DNA of 64,000 nt, from the NCBI GenBank assembly GCA_019055375.1, contig JAHQIW010007342.1, forward strand, positions 310,001-374,000, in the 5' to 3' direction. Below the pieces are notes generated by a model that was given only the letters and a program-made list of their open reading frames with translations, was not told where the DNA came from and ran no database searches. Position 1 is the first letter of the stretch; every line of letters begins with the position of its first letter. Positions 42,413 through 54,340 of this stretch are shown in pieces. The stretch comes from Parelaphostrongylus tenuis. Its lineage: Eukaryota; Nematoda; Chromadorea; Rhabditida; Metastrongylidae. The translations under genes were made by a program, and so were the position numbers.

Positions 42413-45400
42413 TCAAACATTACATAACCGATCTGTCGTTTTGTACATTAGGTTCATTCTGAGATAATGCATGCAGAATTCTTCTTACGATGGTTATGAT
42501 CTGTTTTTCGAGATGTGATGTTCAGGAGGTGAACTTTCAAAGAAATCACTATACTGTGTGAATTTATCTACCACTGCAACAAAAAAAGACAGTCTTCTAG
42601 AATTTTATAAAATTAGGCGTTGATTATGTAACCTAAAGAGATTGCATGCGATATCATCATGCTAACGAAGGCGAAATGATGCCACCTATTCGTATGCGAA
42701 TGCCAACCTATTTCTGAACTACTCAAAATTGCAGAAAAGCGAAAAAACAGCCCAGGTAATTAATGATGCTGCTGAGGATGGAAAGAGATTTTGTGATAGC
42801 TTCAGAACTTCGTCAAAGAAATAATCCCTACAGCTGAGAGTGCTTTGGAGAGGACTGTGCTCAAATGCTGCTCCAAATTTATCGACAGCCAAATCTACTT
42901 GGCTCCCAAGCGAGAATGGACATTGCGTCCCAGGTGTCGTCCCTTACGAGGTCCTCCGTGCTGTCTCATTTAGCAAAATTAGCATAGCGCCCAATCCTGA
43001 ATAGGATCAGTTCGAAAAGCGGAAACTGATTAACATTATCCACCTGACTGGAAAGCAACGGTTCGTTTTATGTCAGAAGGGCGTAAACCTGCACAACATC
43101 GGCCGTTGTTATTTAATTTGATCCTCGCTCTGTCGTCTACAGACTCTTTACTTGAGTCATCCATGACATCGATAGAAGACAATCATGGGATGAATGAAAT
43201 GAAAGGTGATAGTAAAGGCAAACAATGTCTTAAAATGGACATAGTACGAGTAAGTGTAGTGATGTGATTACAGATTAACTGAACTATAATAAGAATTGGA
43301 GGATATCAAAGGAGCTTCAATTTTATCGGTTTGAAAAATGGTCACGACGACTGAGGATGAGACTTGACGCTCGTTACAAGGGGAAGTGAGCGGTTTGGGC
43401 AGATTAAGAAAGCACTGAGATTATATTGAAGAGGGCAAACAATGTTTCGGGGTACTCTCATCTCTTCACCTTCTCTTCTTATAGCGTATGGTCAACAAGT
43501 TGGACACAATAGAACTATAGGAAATCAACAACGCCAGAGGTGAATCTGATTTGGAACCTTAAAGTGAAAAGTATTCTGTTCAATATAGTCAAGGGAAGTG
43601 TTCCTGACGAACAGCTGAAAGTGACGATTATCACTTGACATCAATTCTGATTAACATCAGAAGAATTTATGGTTTCAACCGTCAAAGATTCAGACCAGAT
43701 ATAATTCCGTACACGACAAAACTATCAAGAACATCAGATACATTATGCGTCCGAAAAATCTACTAGAAAAAAATTAACACGAGCAATAATGACTTTGTAC
43801 CTATTCTTCGTTAGGCTTTGTACAAAAAGGTGTATTGATTCCATAGTGCTTCAAAAAAGCGTACTTATACCCAATAATGTGGAGTGCAGTGCAAAAACGA
43901 GGCGTAATATACTCTGGAACTCTGGAGAGGTCTTGGAACACATTTTTTCCGAATAACTCTGCAATACTGGGAGGTCTGGTGATACACGAGAAATCGCTTT
44001 CGACCAAAAAAACATGGTAATATGTATGGTGCCGTGACATACAGTTTGTTGAGTCATTTTGTTTTCTGAACATTTCTGAGAGATATGCCATTGCCCTGCG
44101 ATACACACGGAGTCTGTGGTTCAATTCCGCGTCTGCTTTTACCAGGCCCTCCATATGTGCGAGGTCAGCAAATCAGTACGGTAGTGAATTGTCCTATTAT
44201 TACCTTTGCACTGTTATCTTATTCGGTTTTTGCTTTGTTTCGAACTGAATTATTGCTAAAAGAATGTGGTACGTTGGAGAATGTTCTAGTAGCCTGCACA
44301 GACACTTGTGTACGACCGTAGCACCATCGCTTGCCATTTAAATGAAATGGGATACTGCAAAGTAATGCCTCCATGGACACCACTGACCGACCTCCTCATA
44401 TGCAAACTCGACTCCGCTACATTTTGGAGAATATGGGATGGACTACAATACCACTTCCACCGTATGTCCCTGATAATGCTGCGTCGAATTATCGTTTCTT
44501 CGTGCCTTGAAGGCAACTGCGGGAGGACATAGCTGAGGACTACAAGCAGCTCAACAGTGACCTTGTCGACTTCTTTGGTCGTCAGCCATTCTTTCTGAGG
44601 GGAAGGCGTCCAATCTCTGCCCAACAAGCAGTCCTACATCATCTATCATGATGGTGATTATATTGTTAAATTGATTTCGTTGAATGAAAAACATTGCATT
44701 TGAAAAAGAAGTGCGCAAGTAATAATGGAAAAACTAATCTATAGCAAATATGCATATCACTTCCACCAATGGTACTAAAGGAAGTTGAATGCATAGCACA
44801 TCTCACAGGAATCGATCAACTCCGAACGCTTTATCCTTTCTCCTTTCATACGAGTCTTTTCAGCTAGCGAAGAGAAATAAAGTTTTTGATGATAATCGTA
44901 ATCGGTGGATATAAAGCAGTAAAATACATTGACGGACTAGCGCTAAGTGAGATTACGCTAATTCATAATAAAACGAAAAGTTTATATACTTAAATGATCC
45001 AAAAAACTTAATCAGCACCAAGACAAACCTCCAATGGCAGCACGGCTGCCAGTACTTGTTCGACACGTTTCTGTTCAAGAACATAGTCAATACGTGCGTT
45101 GTTCAGTAACTCGCCGTTAGTCATGTCCGGTACGAACCTAAGAATACGACGTGTTCCCTAAATTGAATTCATGAAGTCCGTTCAACAATAGCAAGCAATG
45201 CCCACATCTGCTGAAGATACGTTTGACCGGATTTTGATGGAGAATTATGCAGCGCAACAATGAGTATTCAATTTTAACACAATCCGGAGTTTGCGTTTTT
45301 CCGCATACTGTGTCCACCAAAATCAGTCTATATTTTCTGTTGGACCTCAAAAAAAAATGGGACGGACTGTAAATTCCGAGACGGTGGTTTATTGCATAGC

Positions 45401-48400
45401 TTTTATATGAAAAGGGAAAGAAAAAGAAATGAAAGGCCAGAAAAACGCAGCTTCTATCAAAAGGAGTGTTCAATCGTGCATGGACACTATAGCGTCCACC
45501 CTAATTGGAATTTTTTACGGAGAGATTATGCACTAATGGGAGAGGAGAGGCAACAAACCTCCATAATCTTCCAATCTGAATATGGTCCGTCTATAATATA
45601 TCCTGTAGAATTGGATGCGCCCACAAAGACAGAAGAGAAGAATATCGATTCACGAGGATCAGGCAGCTCAGACTGGAAGATAGATCTTTGAGAGTATGAA
45701 TCGATCCTCTACGGATTTCCCTCGCACAAGAGATTTCGAGCTATACTGGTCAAGAAACTGCTCAGCATCATGAGGCACAAGCTATTAGCTATTGCCAGCT
45801 GGAAGCAACGCTGTATTTTTGAGACTTATAAATTCAGGAGATGAATTCCGCCGCTGCTGTACCCGACTGACTTAGACATTTTGTATTCCTGACATAGTCC
45901 TCAATACCACATAATGACGTTCATACATACGTGCATGGTTGTGATAACTTGAATGTAAGAGTTCCACATGTCATTTCAGCAAAAGTCTGAGGTCAACTAG
46001 GTTATAAAGGTCATTGAAGTCGACTTGTGGCCGCCTCTATCAACGAGATCCGTTTTTCTTGAGATTCTTTGTTTAAGAACTTGCCAAAAGGTACTTTTAG
46101 CAAGCTATTCATAAGCACTATCGTTTTGAAAATGGGTAAAAGGAACGATTTCATTCGAGAATCATACCACTTTTGGGCCTGCTCAAGTAAGGAAACGAGC
46201 AGATGTGGTGCGCGACGGAATCGTGTAAGCGAATTTCTGGTTCTCATAGTTACAGGCGACAAAATAGTTTAGAGAATTCAAATTTCATGTTACAGCATTT
46301 TTGAGAAACTTACTTCAAGTGTGCTATCCCAGTATGGTAGTCCGAGGTTACTTCCCAGAGGAAGGAATCTTCGAAAAGCAAGTTCGAATCTAAGCAAAAA
46401 AAGCACAGAAAGTTTAACATGCTCACTGATTGCAATCATCGATGAAAGCATGAATGTAAATCAAAGCAGATTCGCAAACCTTTTCAAATATTCTCTGTGC
46501 CATGTGAAAAAACCAGGTCCTTCATGTAATCCACTATATTTATGCACAAAACCAAATCTATCATATATACCAGACATTTTCATGTTGTTGAAAGCAGTCT
46601 AGAACCAAATATTTTCACTAAACACACACACTCACGTGCTAATGAGATAACGAGCTTCTCAACGGTCTGGCCTTCATGGTGACATTGAGATTCTTCTAAT
46701 GTTAAATCATGACATGCAACTTGAATTTTCGCATGTTCTCCAAAGCTGATATGGTTTTGAAATTCCCACACAAAAGCTCAACTACGAGTAAATCGTCACC
46801 GTCTTGGTAGAAATTGAACCGCGAATTAGCAAATCATTAGTTGATCTCTGGGTTCTCTTTCCAAGTAGGAGCTCCCACAGCCGAAGATCGACTTTTACTT
46901 CCGCATTAGCATCTCGAGAGTAGCGTCAAATAGTTTTATGGTTTGAAATTACTCTCTCATATTTTTTCTTAAGGATGGCTAGTATCTCTAGAACTTCCGT
47001 AACAGTTTCCGCTGCTTATAAAAGTGGCACATGTTAGTTGTCTTCCTCATTACGTTAGCTCAAGGAGTACTCTATGAATGTGATATAACCCATAATTTGC
47101 ACGCTTTCAGAGTCCTCATCGCATTGGTGCTCTTTGAATCCCACTTGCATGGGTGGCCTTCGTTCAGTGCTCTGTCAGATCTGTTCACTCCCAATCTAAT
47201 TTTTGATGCTTGGATATCTGGAGAGCCCGTCTTCACGAGCTATGCGGATTGCAGCACATTTTTCATTCGTTTCTTCTTCTCGTGACTGAATTTTCTATAT
47301 TTGAATCAAAAACAGATAACAGATCGAGTAATAGTTGTTGACTGGCGCTTCTAATGTACCGTAACACTACCCTTATGATTTTGAAACCAACCCCATGTAC
47401 AGCGGAATTTTCTATAATCATAGCTGATCGATGATCCTAAGTAGCCCACTGATGACTAAATGCTTACCGCAATCTGCGTGCGTTCATTGTCGTTAAGCAG
47501 ATGAATTTCCTTTCGTGTCGCCTTCTGTAGAAATTTTCTGTTCGGCAACACACAATTTCCACCGGACACCTCACCTGCAATAGTTCAGCATTCGTTGCAA
47601 GTTGATATGATGGCGAGTAACAATATCTTCCTGCTGGATGTTGTATTTTTGAAAAGGATTACAAATAAACACTATCAAATCTTTTAGTTGTTGTTTAATA
47701 ACCTGCAATTCTCTAGGAAGCCAAACAGATAAAGAGCTGTGTTCTGAAAAAGAAATTTAAATAGCCCCTGTCACATTTTATACCTGTTCTTTACCGATGT
47801 GCAATTTCCTAGGAATCCACGCTAATAAAGAGCATCTGACCTCTGTAGTATGGACAAACGCAAGTCAAATTCATGCACGGTAGATACTTCCGCTCCTCAT
47901 CAGTCCAGTCATGCTCAACATAAACGTCGCCTTCCGGGAGCAAATGTCTTCCAAACATAGATTGATTTATAGACGCCAATGGGATCTGAAAACTTAGAGT
48001 CTAACGTAAGTGATTCTATCCAAAAGTCAGAGGGAGCAGGTCGGCCAAAGTTGATATCAATCAATTTCTTTGCTATAGCTTTTTTCCTCTTCATCACGCA
48101 AAACTTCTTTAGTGTACGTTCTCAATTCGTCCGACAGTTTGTTCAACACGTGCAGTTGTGCTGGGCTTCGACACAAAGAACGAAAAAAGTTATACCTTTC
48201 GTTTTGAGTGTTTTCTTACGATCACCTAAGGTTCCAATAGGGCCAGATAATCATTATTTTAACCCCGCAAGTGGTTTGTTATGGGGCAAGCTTATAGAGC
48301 CCGCTATACTTGTTTCGACCTTGGCAGTCTCATCAGTCGGGAGGTACCCCATTTTTGGCACACTTGGTCTTTAAAAGGTTGAAATTAGGTCGTTCCATAA

Positions 48401-50306
48401 GTTTCGGCTCTAAACCTATAAACCACCAAATTTATTAATCAGAATTAGTTGAAATTGCATCACTTTGGTATCTTTTAATTGTGCATTTTCTTTTGAAAAT
48501 TTTCGTACACAACTTGCCTATACTTACTTCAAGATGGAGCTGTCTTGGGAGCAAATTCACCTGCTACTCAAGCGCGGATGGCGCGTAGGGGAAATTATAG
48601 TGAAGCGACGCGCAAGTTTAATGGAGCTTGAGGTGATGATACGATTGCAGAAAGAACGGCTAGGAAGTGGTTCAAGTATAGGCAAGCTGTATACCAAAAT
48701 GGGCACAAGGAAATTCGTACTTGAACGCCACCAAAAACAGGCAATTTGAATTGCTTTTGGTAATTTCTTAGGTTTATTGCTGTAGTATCAAAACTTATGG
48801 AACGACCTAATACTTAATTCGGTGCATAACAATATCTCTTTGGAGAATACTTTGAAATAAAGAGCAGCCACATTAGCCGTGGATCATGCCGTAACGATTG
48901 TGTCAAATATCAGTTGTCATCGTTTTCATTGTTGTCGATGTGATTTGATGGCCGACTTTGCGCTGGATTCGCTTTCTTCAGAGGGACTTTCTTTTCCTTT
49001 GAATTAGAGTTGATTCCGAACTGCTATTCATTTATCAGTGGATGATCCACTTCACTAATGAAGATCGATTGTACAAATGAATGCGTGGTTAGAGAAAAAC
49101 TACTCATTGTTTTGTAATATGTGACTGTCCATGTTGTTTACATGGGATGATGTTTGAACTTACCTTATCAAAAAATCAAACGGAGGAGAGGCATCGGATC
49201 ACGTGTGATAATGATTCGATAGTGATAGTTCCCAAGTTCCGTAACAACGAATGCCTTGCAGTCACACACAAATGTAAATGACACCTTTCGTTCATTTGAT
49301 TTTTCAATCTGGGTAGGTTAAACATCATTCCACACGAGTGGCATGGGTAGTCTACATTTTGCAAAATAGTGATGTCAAAGTGGTGTTCTTCTATAAAGAG
49401 ATCTCTATTAGTGCACTTATTTTATAATTTTCTAATTTTATTCTTATTATTTATTTATTTTTTACATTTTATAATTCTTATTTTATAAACTGTGTTTCAT
49501 AAAATTGCGTGCAGTCTCCCAAGAAGGCGGTATCACTAAACTTCAGTCATCGAATTACAACAAAAATAATGAGAACAATGACAGCTGATCCCAAGCTTGC
49601 GTAAATCTGATTCTACCTAATATTTGATGCCAAGGCTTCTAGATAATCGTACTTTCATGCTGCCGATCAGAAAGTTATCTCGACCTCACGAATATAGGGC
49701 GTTGGACTTGAGGTATTCAGAAATAACAATGTTACTAGTTTAGCGGTGTGCAGCCGATTTGCTATAATCCTACCCTCTGGATGAATTGAAACCTATTAAA
49801 TTGGATTCTAAATTCTATACACTTTGCTTTTTATATTTTTTTGTTTCTTCCAATTTCTTACTTCACACTTTGTCATTCCACTTATTCATTATATATCGCA
49901 CCGCTATAAAGCAGCTAATTCTTTGTTTATTGCATGAGTCCACTTCCTTATTTTCTTCTGGTAAGAAAGGTTTAAATAAAGGTTATTAGAAGCTATTATT
50001 GTCCATTAAGTAGCCTGTATCTAAAATGATATGAAGTCATGTTATCCATCTATGATATAAGACGCTAATACGATCCATTCCGACAATGGGATGTTCTTGC
50101 TGAAGAACAAAAAGACATTCGTTTCCAGTCAGTAATAATCTGTGGCATCCACCTACCGGGCCGTGTTGAGAATGCGGATAGCGAAACCATGGCTGCTCAG
50201 CGATTTCCGTGTAGAGATGACCATTGAACTTTGATGTATGGGATAATCTATAGGCTGCACCTCCTGCTAAGGATATCCATATTACTATTAAATTAGTGGG
50301 CGACAT
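40450..50306 (-). CDS. Secreted tyrosinase (type-3 copper monooxygenase)
   Basis: Twelve exons: 50306-50157, 47985-47841, 47574-47468, 46598-46480, 46389-46314, 45672-45559, 45157-45029, 42303-42196, 42144-42079, 41958-41875, 41669-41557, 40636-40450. Phases agree and the product is 465 aa. A hydrophobic N-terminus ([14 protein letters not shown]) suggests secretion. The CuA site is in exon 4 ([21 protein letters not shown]153, H159, H168). The CuB site is in exons 8-9 ([15 protein letters not shown]296, H300, and [16 protein letters not shown]322/H323). LPYWDS and DGPYSDW are also typical of the family. A C-terminal eight-cysteine tail resembles other nematode tyrosinases. Expected role: o-diphenol oxidation for cuticle or eggshell cross-linking. 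The junction of exons 1 and 2 over a 2.2-kb intron is the least certain part. Confidence 0.87.
42350..42412. repeat. (GA)n microsatellite
   Basis: About 60 bp of AG repeats, reading (CT)n on the transcribed minus strand. It lies about 50 bp upstream of the exon 8 acceptor of the tyrosinase gene and so forms an unusually long polypyrimidine tract there. Confidence 0.9.
42740..43510 (+). mobile_element. Heavily degraded RTE fragment
   Basis: Nucleotide blocks such as GCACAACATCGGCCGTTGTT, CTCTTTACTTGAGTCATCC and GAGCGGTTTGGGCAGATTAAG align, in order and with an internal deletion, to the RT region (NYRP, LFTRVIL) and the AAWGTF region of the full-length RTE. No open frame survives. It lies antisense in the large intron 7 of the tyrosinase gene. 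Confidence 0.65.
44085..44182 (+). repeat. tRNA-derived SINE, family A, fragment
   Basis: CTGTGGTTCAATTCCGCGTC and ACCAGGCCCTCCATATGTGCG match the B-box and early body of family A. It is truncated on both sides and lies in tyrosinase intron 7. Confidence 0.5.
44290..44640 (+). pseudogene. Mariner-type transposase remnant
   Basis: The plus strand encodes [19 protein letters not shown], like the mariner linker before the catalytic domain, then LDSATFWR. After a deletion of the catalytic core comes a block resembling the DYHFFRALDNFL region ([15 protein letters not shown]), followed by a [16 protein letters not shown] end. Several frameshifts and stops; no function expected. Confidence 0.55.
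47990..48175 (-). other. Unassigned coding-like segment in tyrosinase intron 1
   Basis: The minus strand reads [19 protein letters not shown] in one frame and, after an A-rich run near 48065, [18 protein letters not shown] in the next. Both look protein-like (charged, amphipathic) and are offset by one frame. They do not join in phase to the tyrosinase exon at 47985. It may be a gene or transposon relic. I do not recognise the family. Confidence 0.3.
48190..48360. repeat. Dispersed repeat, family F
   Basis: TTTTGAGTGTTTTCTTACGATC, TTGTTTCGACCTTGGCAGTC and CATCAGTCGGGAGG blocks are shared with 18600-18790 and with the insertion in the BEL 5' LTR (52388-52560). Confidence 0.45.
48388..48807 (+). 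mobile_element. Mariner-type MITE with perfect TA flanks
   Basis: The inverted ends GGTCGTTCCATAAGTTT and AAACTTATGGAACGACC are exact complements and both are flanked by TA. The 420-bp interior has an open frame (48465-48749) with mariner-like composition ([16 protein letters not shown]) but no DDE catalytic domain, so it cannot move itself. A relative lies at 29205-29860. It sits in tyrosinase intron 1. Confidence 0.75.
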
Positions 50307-50330
50307 AAAACTACCAATCTGAAATGAATA
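50307..50330 (-). promoter_or_regulatory. Predicted trans-splice acceptor of the tyrosinase gene
   Basis: The minus strand has AGTATTCATTTCAG, twelve bases before the ATG. There is no coding exon upstream within several hundred bases. The ATTTCAG consensus supports either spliced-leader addition or a non-coding first exon. Confidence 0.5.
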
Positions 50331-50339
50331 CTTCTTTAT

Positions 50340-51990
50340 ACTACTACACAACGATTAAATTTTGCCTGTTCGACAGACAGAAAGGAGAAACATGAAAATT
50401 TCCTCGAAAATTAAGTTTAGCCAACAAACTAGTTGGTAGTGATATAACGTCCAAAATTATCGCTACAGAGGCAATATGTTTGAATTTCTGACAAAAATAT
50501 GCCAGTTTTACAACTGATGTATCATTGAGAAATTCTAAAGCACTGTGTTTTCAATTCAAAATTCGGTCAAAAATCCCGCTGACGTACAAAGAAAGGAAGA
50601 ACGCCAGTAAAAGATGCAATAATTGTCACGGTGTTTCTAGAAAACAATTGAAATCATGCATGGTACCGACAGCGACTGTAGACATTTTCGACTCAAAAAA
50701 AACAAGGGCAATTTTATTAACGATAAATGAACTCAAAAATGACTGAGTAAGAAAAAGATGAGAGAGCCTTCAGTATCGAAAGAATTAACGACGTAGGAGG
50801 AGAGTGGAATTAAATGATCAGAGGAGTAAAAATCAAAGCTCAGTGATTATTAGAAATAATGAAAACATCACTCAAAGACGATTACGTAAGCGAGAAGAAA
50901 TGTCCAGAAAGTGACAAGAATATGGCTCGAAAATGGAAAAAAAGAATACGGTAACTACTGGAACAGTAGTAGGCTTAGAATCACAACCACATCAGCGAAA
51001 TCTAGCGATGGACGATTACCTGACTCAAAGTTCACTGACTTCATGAGAACTTTGAACTTGAGGCAACCGCTGCTGCAGTTTGCCAAATACAGGAAGTCTT
51101 ATTGGAGCATAGCAAAGTTAATGGAAGGCTACTTCCGTCTACCCGAGTTGGTCGTCAATACAACATTAGATGCCAAGTTTTTTTACTCTGTTTCTAAACG
51201 ATTGTTAACTGGAAAATCTGTAAAGCAGGAAGAGAAGAAGGAAAAGTAATTTTCTAAAAGCATTGCTACATGTAGAAGATTACGATCGAAGATTTCTTTT
51301 GACAGTGATCAGTGATCATACCATGCGAAGTTTCTAAACCGGGTTAGGCGAATTGGAACCGTCAGGACGGAACTCGATGTCTGTCCAAGCAGATCCATTC
51401 AACCAATTTGATAAACTCGATGAGGATTCGATGAATGAAAGACGTACCACTTATAACCTCATAAACAGTTTTTCGTTCGAGTTACTTGATAATTCACAGA
51501 ACCGATTTTGTTTTAGCTTGGCATTGTTTAATAAGTCAGTGTTTATTGTGAACTTGAGATTTCCAGTCTGTGAAATGGGCGATAACGCTTGAATATTAGC
51601 TAGTGATGATTACATTTTGTTATCAACAATGTCATATATACTCAAAGAAAATACTGACTTGCAAGAAAATGCTGCTGATAATGTTTGGAATTTTCGGGCC
51701 TTGACACAAAGTGTGGTGACATTACTACATTCGTATGGCATTAGCTAAAAAAATTCGAAAAAATTCTAATTCTACATTATAATTTTCAAATGTAAACTCA
51801 TAGGCAAACATTCTCTCTGAGGAATCTTGACAACCGTACTAACTGGTCTTCTAGGTTTAATTATTATTTTCAAGCAGGTTTAAAGGGCTTTCAGAAAATA
51901 CACTTGTGCTTTTCTCAGTCTCTAAGTATCTCACCACTGATTCTAAAATGCATATCTGTTTGAAATTTTGTAATTTAGTATGCTGTAGTT
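50340..51990. other. Intergenic region upstream of the tyrosinase gene
   Basis: AT-rich, with three short plus-strand ORFs (50525, 50911 and 51353) that have no recognised domain and no supporting splice structure. The tyrosinase promoter is expected here, but I could not assign specific elements. Confidence 0.4.
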
Positions 51991-51999
51991 CTTGTAAGT

Positions 52000-52853
52000 T
52001 GTCAGTGCCGGCGAACAAATGTGCAGCTGGCCAACATCCTTTGTTTTAAAAACGTTCCCATCGCTAGGTGAGCTTGCCGCTTTTTGTGCTCTGAACCTTT
52101 TTCCATGCGGTGTGAACTAGGCATTCCTTGTTTGCTTGAAGCTAACCCTTTGCGTGCGTAGATTTTCATCTGTAGGCTCACTGTAACGCCTCATCTGGTA
52201 AACTTAGTCGTCATCCGTCAGCAGTCAGCGGTTGGTCGTTAGGGTTACTGTAACCCTATCGCTTCATCCGACTGGTCTACATCCAGTTTATCCACAGCAA
52301 ACTTGTTCAATCTTGCCGTGTTCTAAACCTACAGTATCAAGTCAGTGTCACTTGCAATTAAGTGATGAGATCCTTTCATTATTATTTGAACCAACATGTC
52401 ATATGGTAAGAGCTGTTGTACAGCCCGATACACGTGTTTCGTTCTTACAGACTCGTCAGTCGGGCAGAACCTGTCGTCTTTCGATCCTTCTATTAGTCAG
52501 TTCTCTCGGGAGCCTGCTCTCTCTACAAAGAGGTATCGAAGACGAACGTTTTTCACTCTATATCAAGTGAAATTTTCACCTAACACAGAGTGTTGTACAC
52601 TCGATTGCTCTTTGGCTGGTATTTTTACCATATTATACCTCTCTTTCGAGTGTTTTATTAAGGCCACGCTCAAATTTTGATAGATCCTTTCATTATTACT
52701 TGAGCCAACATGTCATGTGGTCTGGTAAGGGCTCTTGTACACATGCTGGCTCAAATAAGAATGAAAGTATCTATTGAAATTGAGCGTGGTCTTAACGAAA
52801 CACTCGAGATTAAAGTATAATATCTCTAGAGAGTTCAGAGTCAATTCCAAACA
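52000..52853 (+). mobile_element. 5' LTR of a BEL/Pao-type element, interrupted by an insertion
   Basis: Starts TGTCAGTGCCGGCGAAC and matches the 3' LTR at 55640-56146 over most of its length (GGCTCACTGTAACGC, CATCTGGTAAACT, GGTCGTTAGGGTT). Homology stops near 52362 and resumes near 52820 with GAGTTCAGAGTCAATTCCAAAC. The 455 bp between are inserted repeat DNA. A TGGCAACCACG primer-binding-like site follows at 52856. Confidence 0.7.
52365..52824. repeat. Repeat insertion in the 5' LTR, family F plus foldback MITE
   Basis: 52388-52560 matches 18600-18790. 52628-52824 folds on itself: TTTCGAGTGTTTTATTAAGG and CACGCTCAAATTTTGATAGATC pair with the inverse blocks at 52760-52824 (GAGCGTGGTCTTAACGAAAC, CACTCGAG). 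It is absent from the 3' LTR, so it entered after the element inserted. Confidence 0.65.
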
Positions 52854-52929
52854 ACTGGCAACCACGTCAATAATCTTAACGTGCAATCTTCTGCTGGATC
52901 TTCTTGACTTAAGTCTGCTCTCACAGCTA

Positions 52930-54340
52930 TGTCTACTTCGGACAGTTCGTCTATCCCAGGCAGATCAACTTCTTCATAACGCTTCTTCAGCGCTATCTTT
53001 CGTCATACACTCAAGTTCTCAAGGAATATACGACCCGCCCCGGATAAACCAACTTCGCTCATCTGGACGACGTTCAAGCTTTTGAATCGTTCTACTCGGA
53101 GATGATCTCACTTAAGGCGCATTTTCAGGCATATGACAAGATTACCAAGCTTGACAATTATTGATTAATTTCGTTGAGTTGTAGTAGCAACGAAAAGGAC
53201 AAAGTCGACCTTTACATTATACCTCACGTAGACTATCGTGAGACATCTGGCACTTCCATCATTTTATTGGTGAACCTAGGCTTTTTAAATTCTCTCGACT
53301 TCAAACTTACTAGCTGAGGTTTACAGCTTCTGTCTGACGCATCCGATAAAGCGTCGAACAGAAACGTTCCCCTAGCCCGGGGGGATTCTCAACCGGTGTC
53401 TTCGTCCACAACAACTGCTAACCCCGTAATTTCCCATGACAACTCCTTGCTCAATTTCGTGGGCGCTTCTATTTCATCCAAAATGAAAGTTCCTTCATTT
53501 GATGGCAATCTACTGGATTTTCAAGAGTTTTCGGCACGTTTCACTAGGTTTGTTGACAATAAGAAACACTTAGACGACACTACTAAGTTCTTTTTGTTGC
53601 AATCCTGTTTGCATGAGAAAGCTCTTCTTTCGATTCATAAATTCGCAAATACTCCAGATAGTTATCTTGTTGCGAAAGAGATTCTGGAAACTTTGTACGA
53701 TGATGAAGTTGCCTTAAGGCACATTATTCGCACAAAACTGACCCAGTTACCAGCGTGCGACCCCAAGGGCGTCAATTACCCATACTTTATAATCAGATGT
53801 TCGCTTTAGTGCGTCAGCTTTCTCAGACAACAGGCTCCGATAATTCTCGCGAAATAACTCTTGGGGCTCTTCTTTTGAATAAACTACCTGTTCGGATTCG
53901 CAGTCTAATATACGATAAAATTTCACACAGTCATAATGATACTCCCACTGAATTACTTAACCTTCTTACAGATATTGCTCGCAGAGAGGCTACTATGGAC
54001 GTTATGGAATCTACATCTACATCAGCGGTAGTTAAGGCCAGCAGATACCATTTTTCCGTTGCTGCTAATTCCGCACGTAAGCGCACAACATCTCATAAGT
54101 GTATTCGTGACAATAAGGGGCAGCTATTTGAGAAAAATGTCCCTATTACCGTTCTTCACTCCATAAGGCCACTAAAATACAACGTTTATACGGTTCCCCA
54201 ACAGCGCAGTTTCTAAGCAAGAAAATTCTAGCTATGCTTTGAATGTTTAGACTCGCTCCACTCATATAAAAATTGCAAATCTAGAAGATTATGCAGTTAC
54301 TGCTCCAAGAAGCATCGTTCCTCATTATGTTACCGCTAAC
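52930..54340 (+). pseudogene. BEL/Pao-type gag (DUF1759-like), broken
   Basis: Begins with ATG at 52930 (MSTSDSSS) and is interrupted by frame breaks before about 53396. The main open part runs 53396-53760 with the DUF1759-like order KVPSFDGNLLDFQEFSARF, then FLLQSCLHEKALLSI and EILETLYDDE. After a frameshift near 53755-53800 it continues to about 54216 (TLGALLLNKLPVRIRSLI). Near 54284 a CCHC zinc knuckle (CSYCSKKHRSSLC) follows. The family protein forms the retroelement particle and binds its RNA. No intact copy is present. Confidence 0.7.

Noticed and set aside
43801..44154. 117-codon minus-strand ORF considered as a tyrosinase exon
   Set aside because: Exons at 45157-45029 and 42303-42196 join in phase without it, and it lacks tyrosinase motifs. 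Part of it overlaps a SINE fragment.
47031..47285. Hydrophobic plus-strand ORF of 84 codons
   Set aside because: It lies in a tyrosinase intron, has no splice context and no recognised domain.
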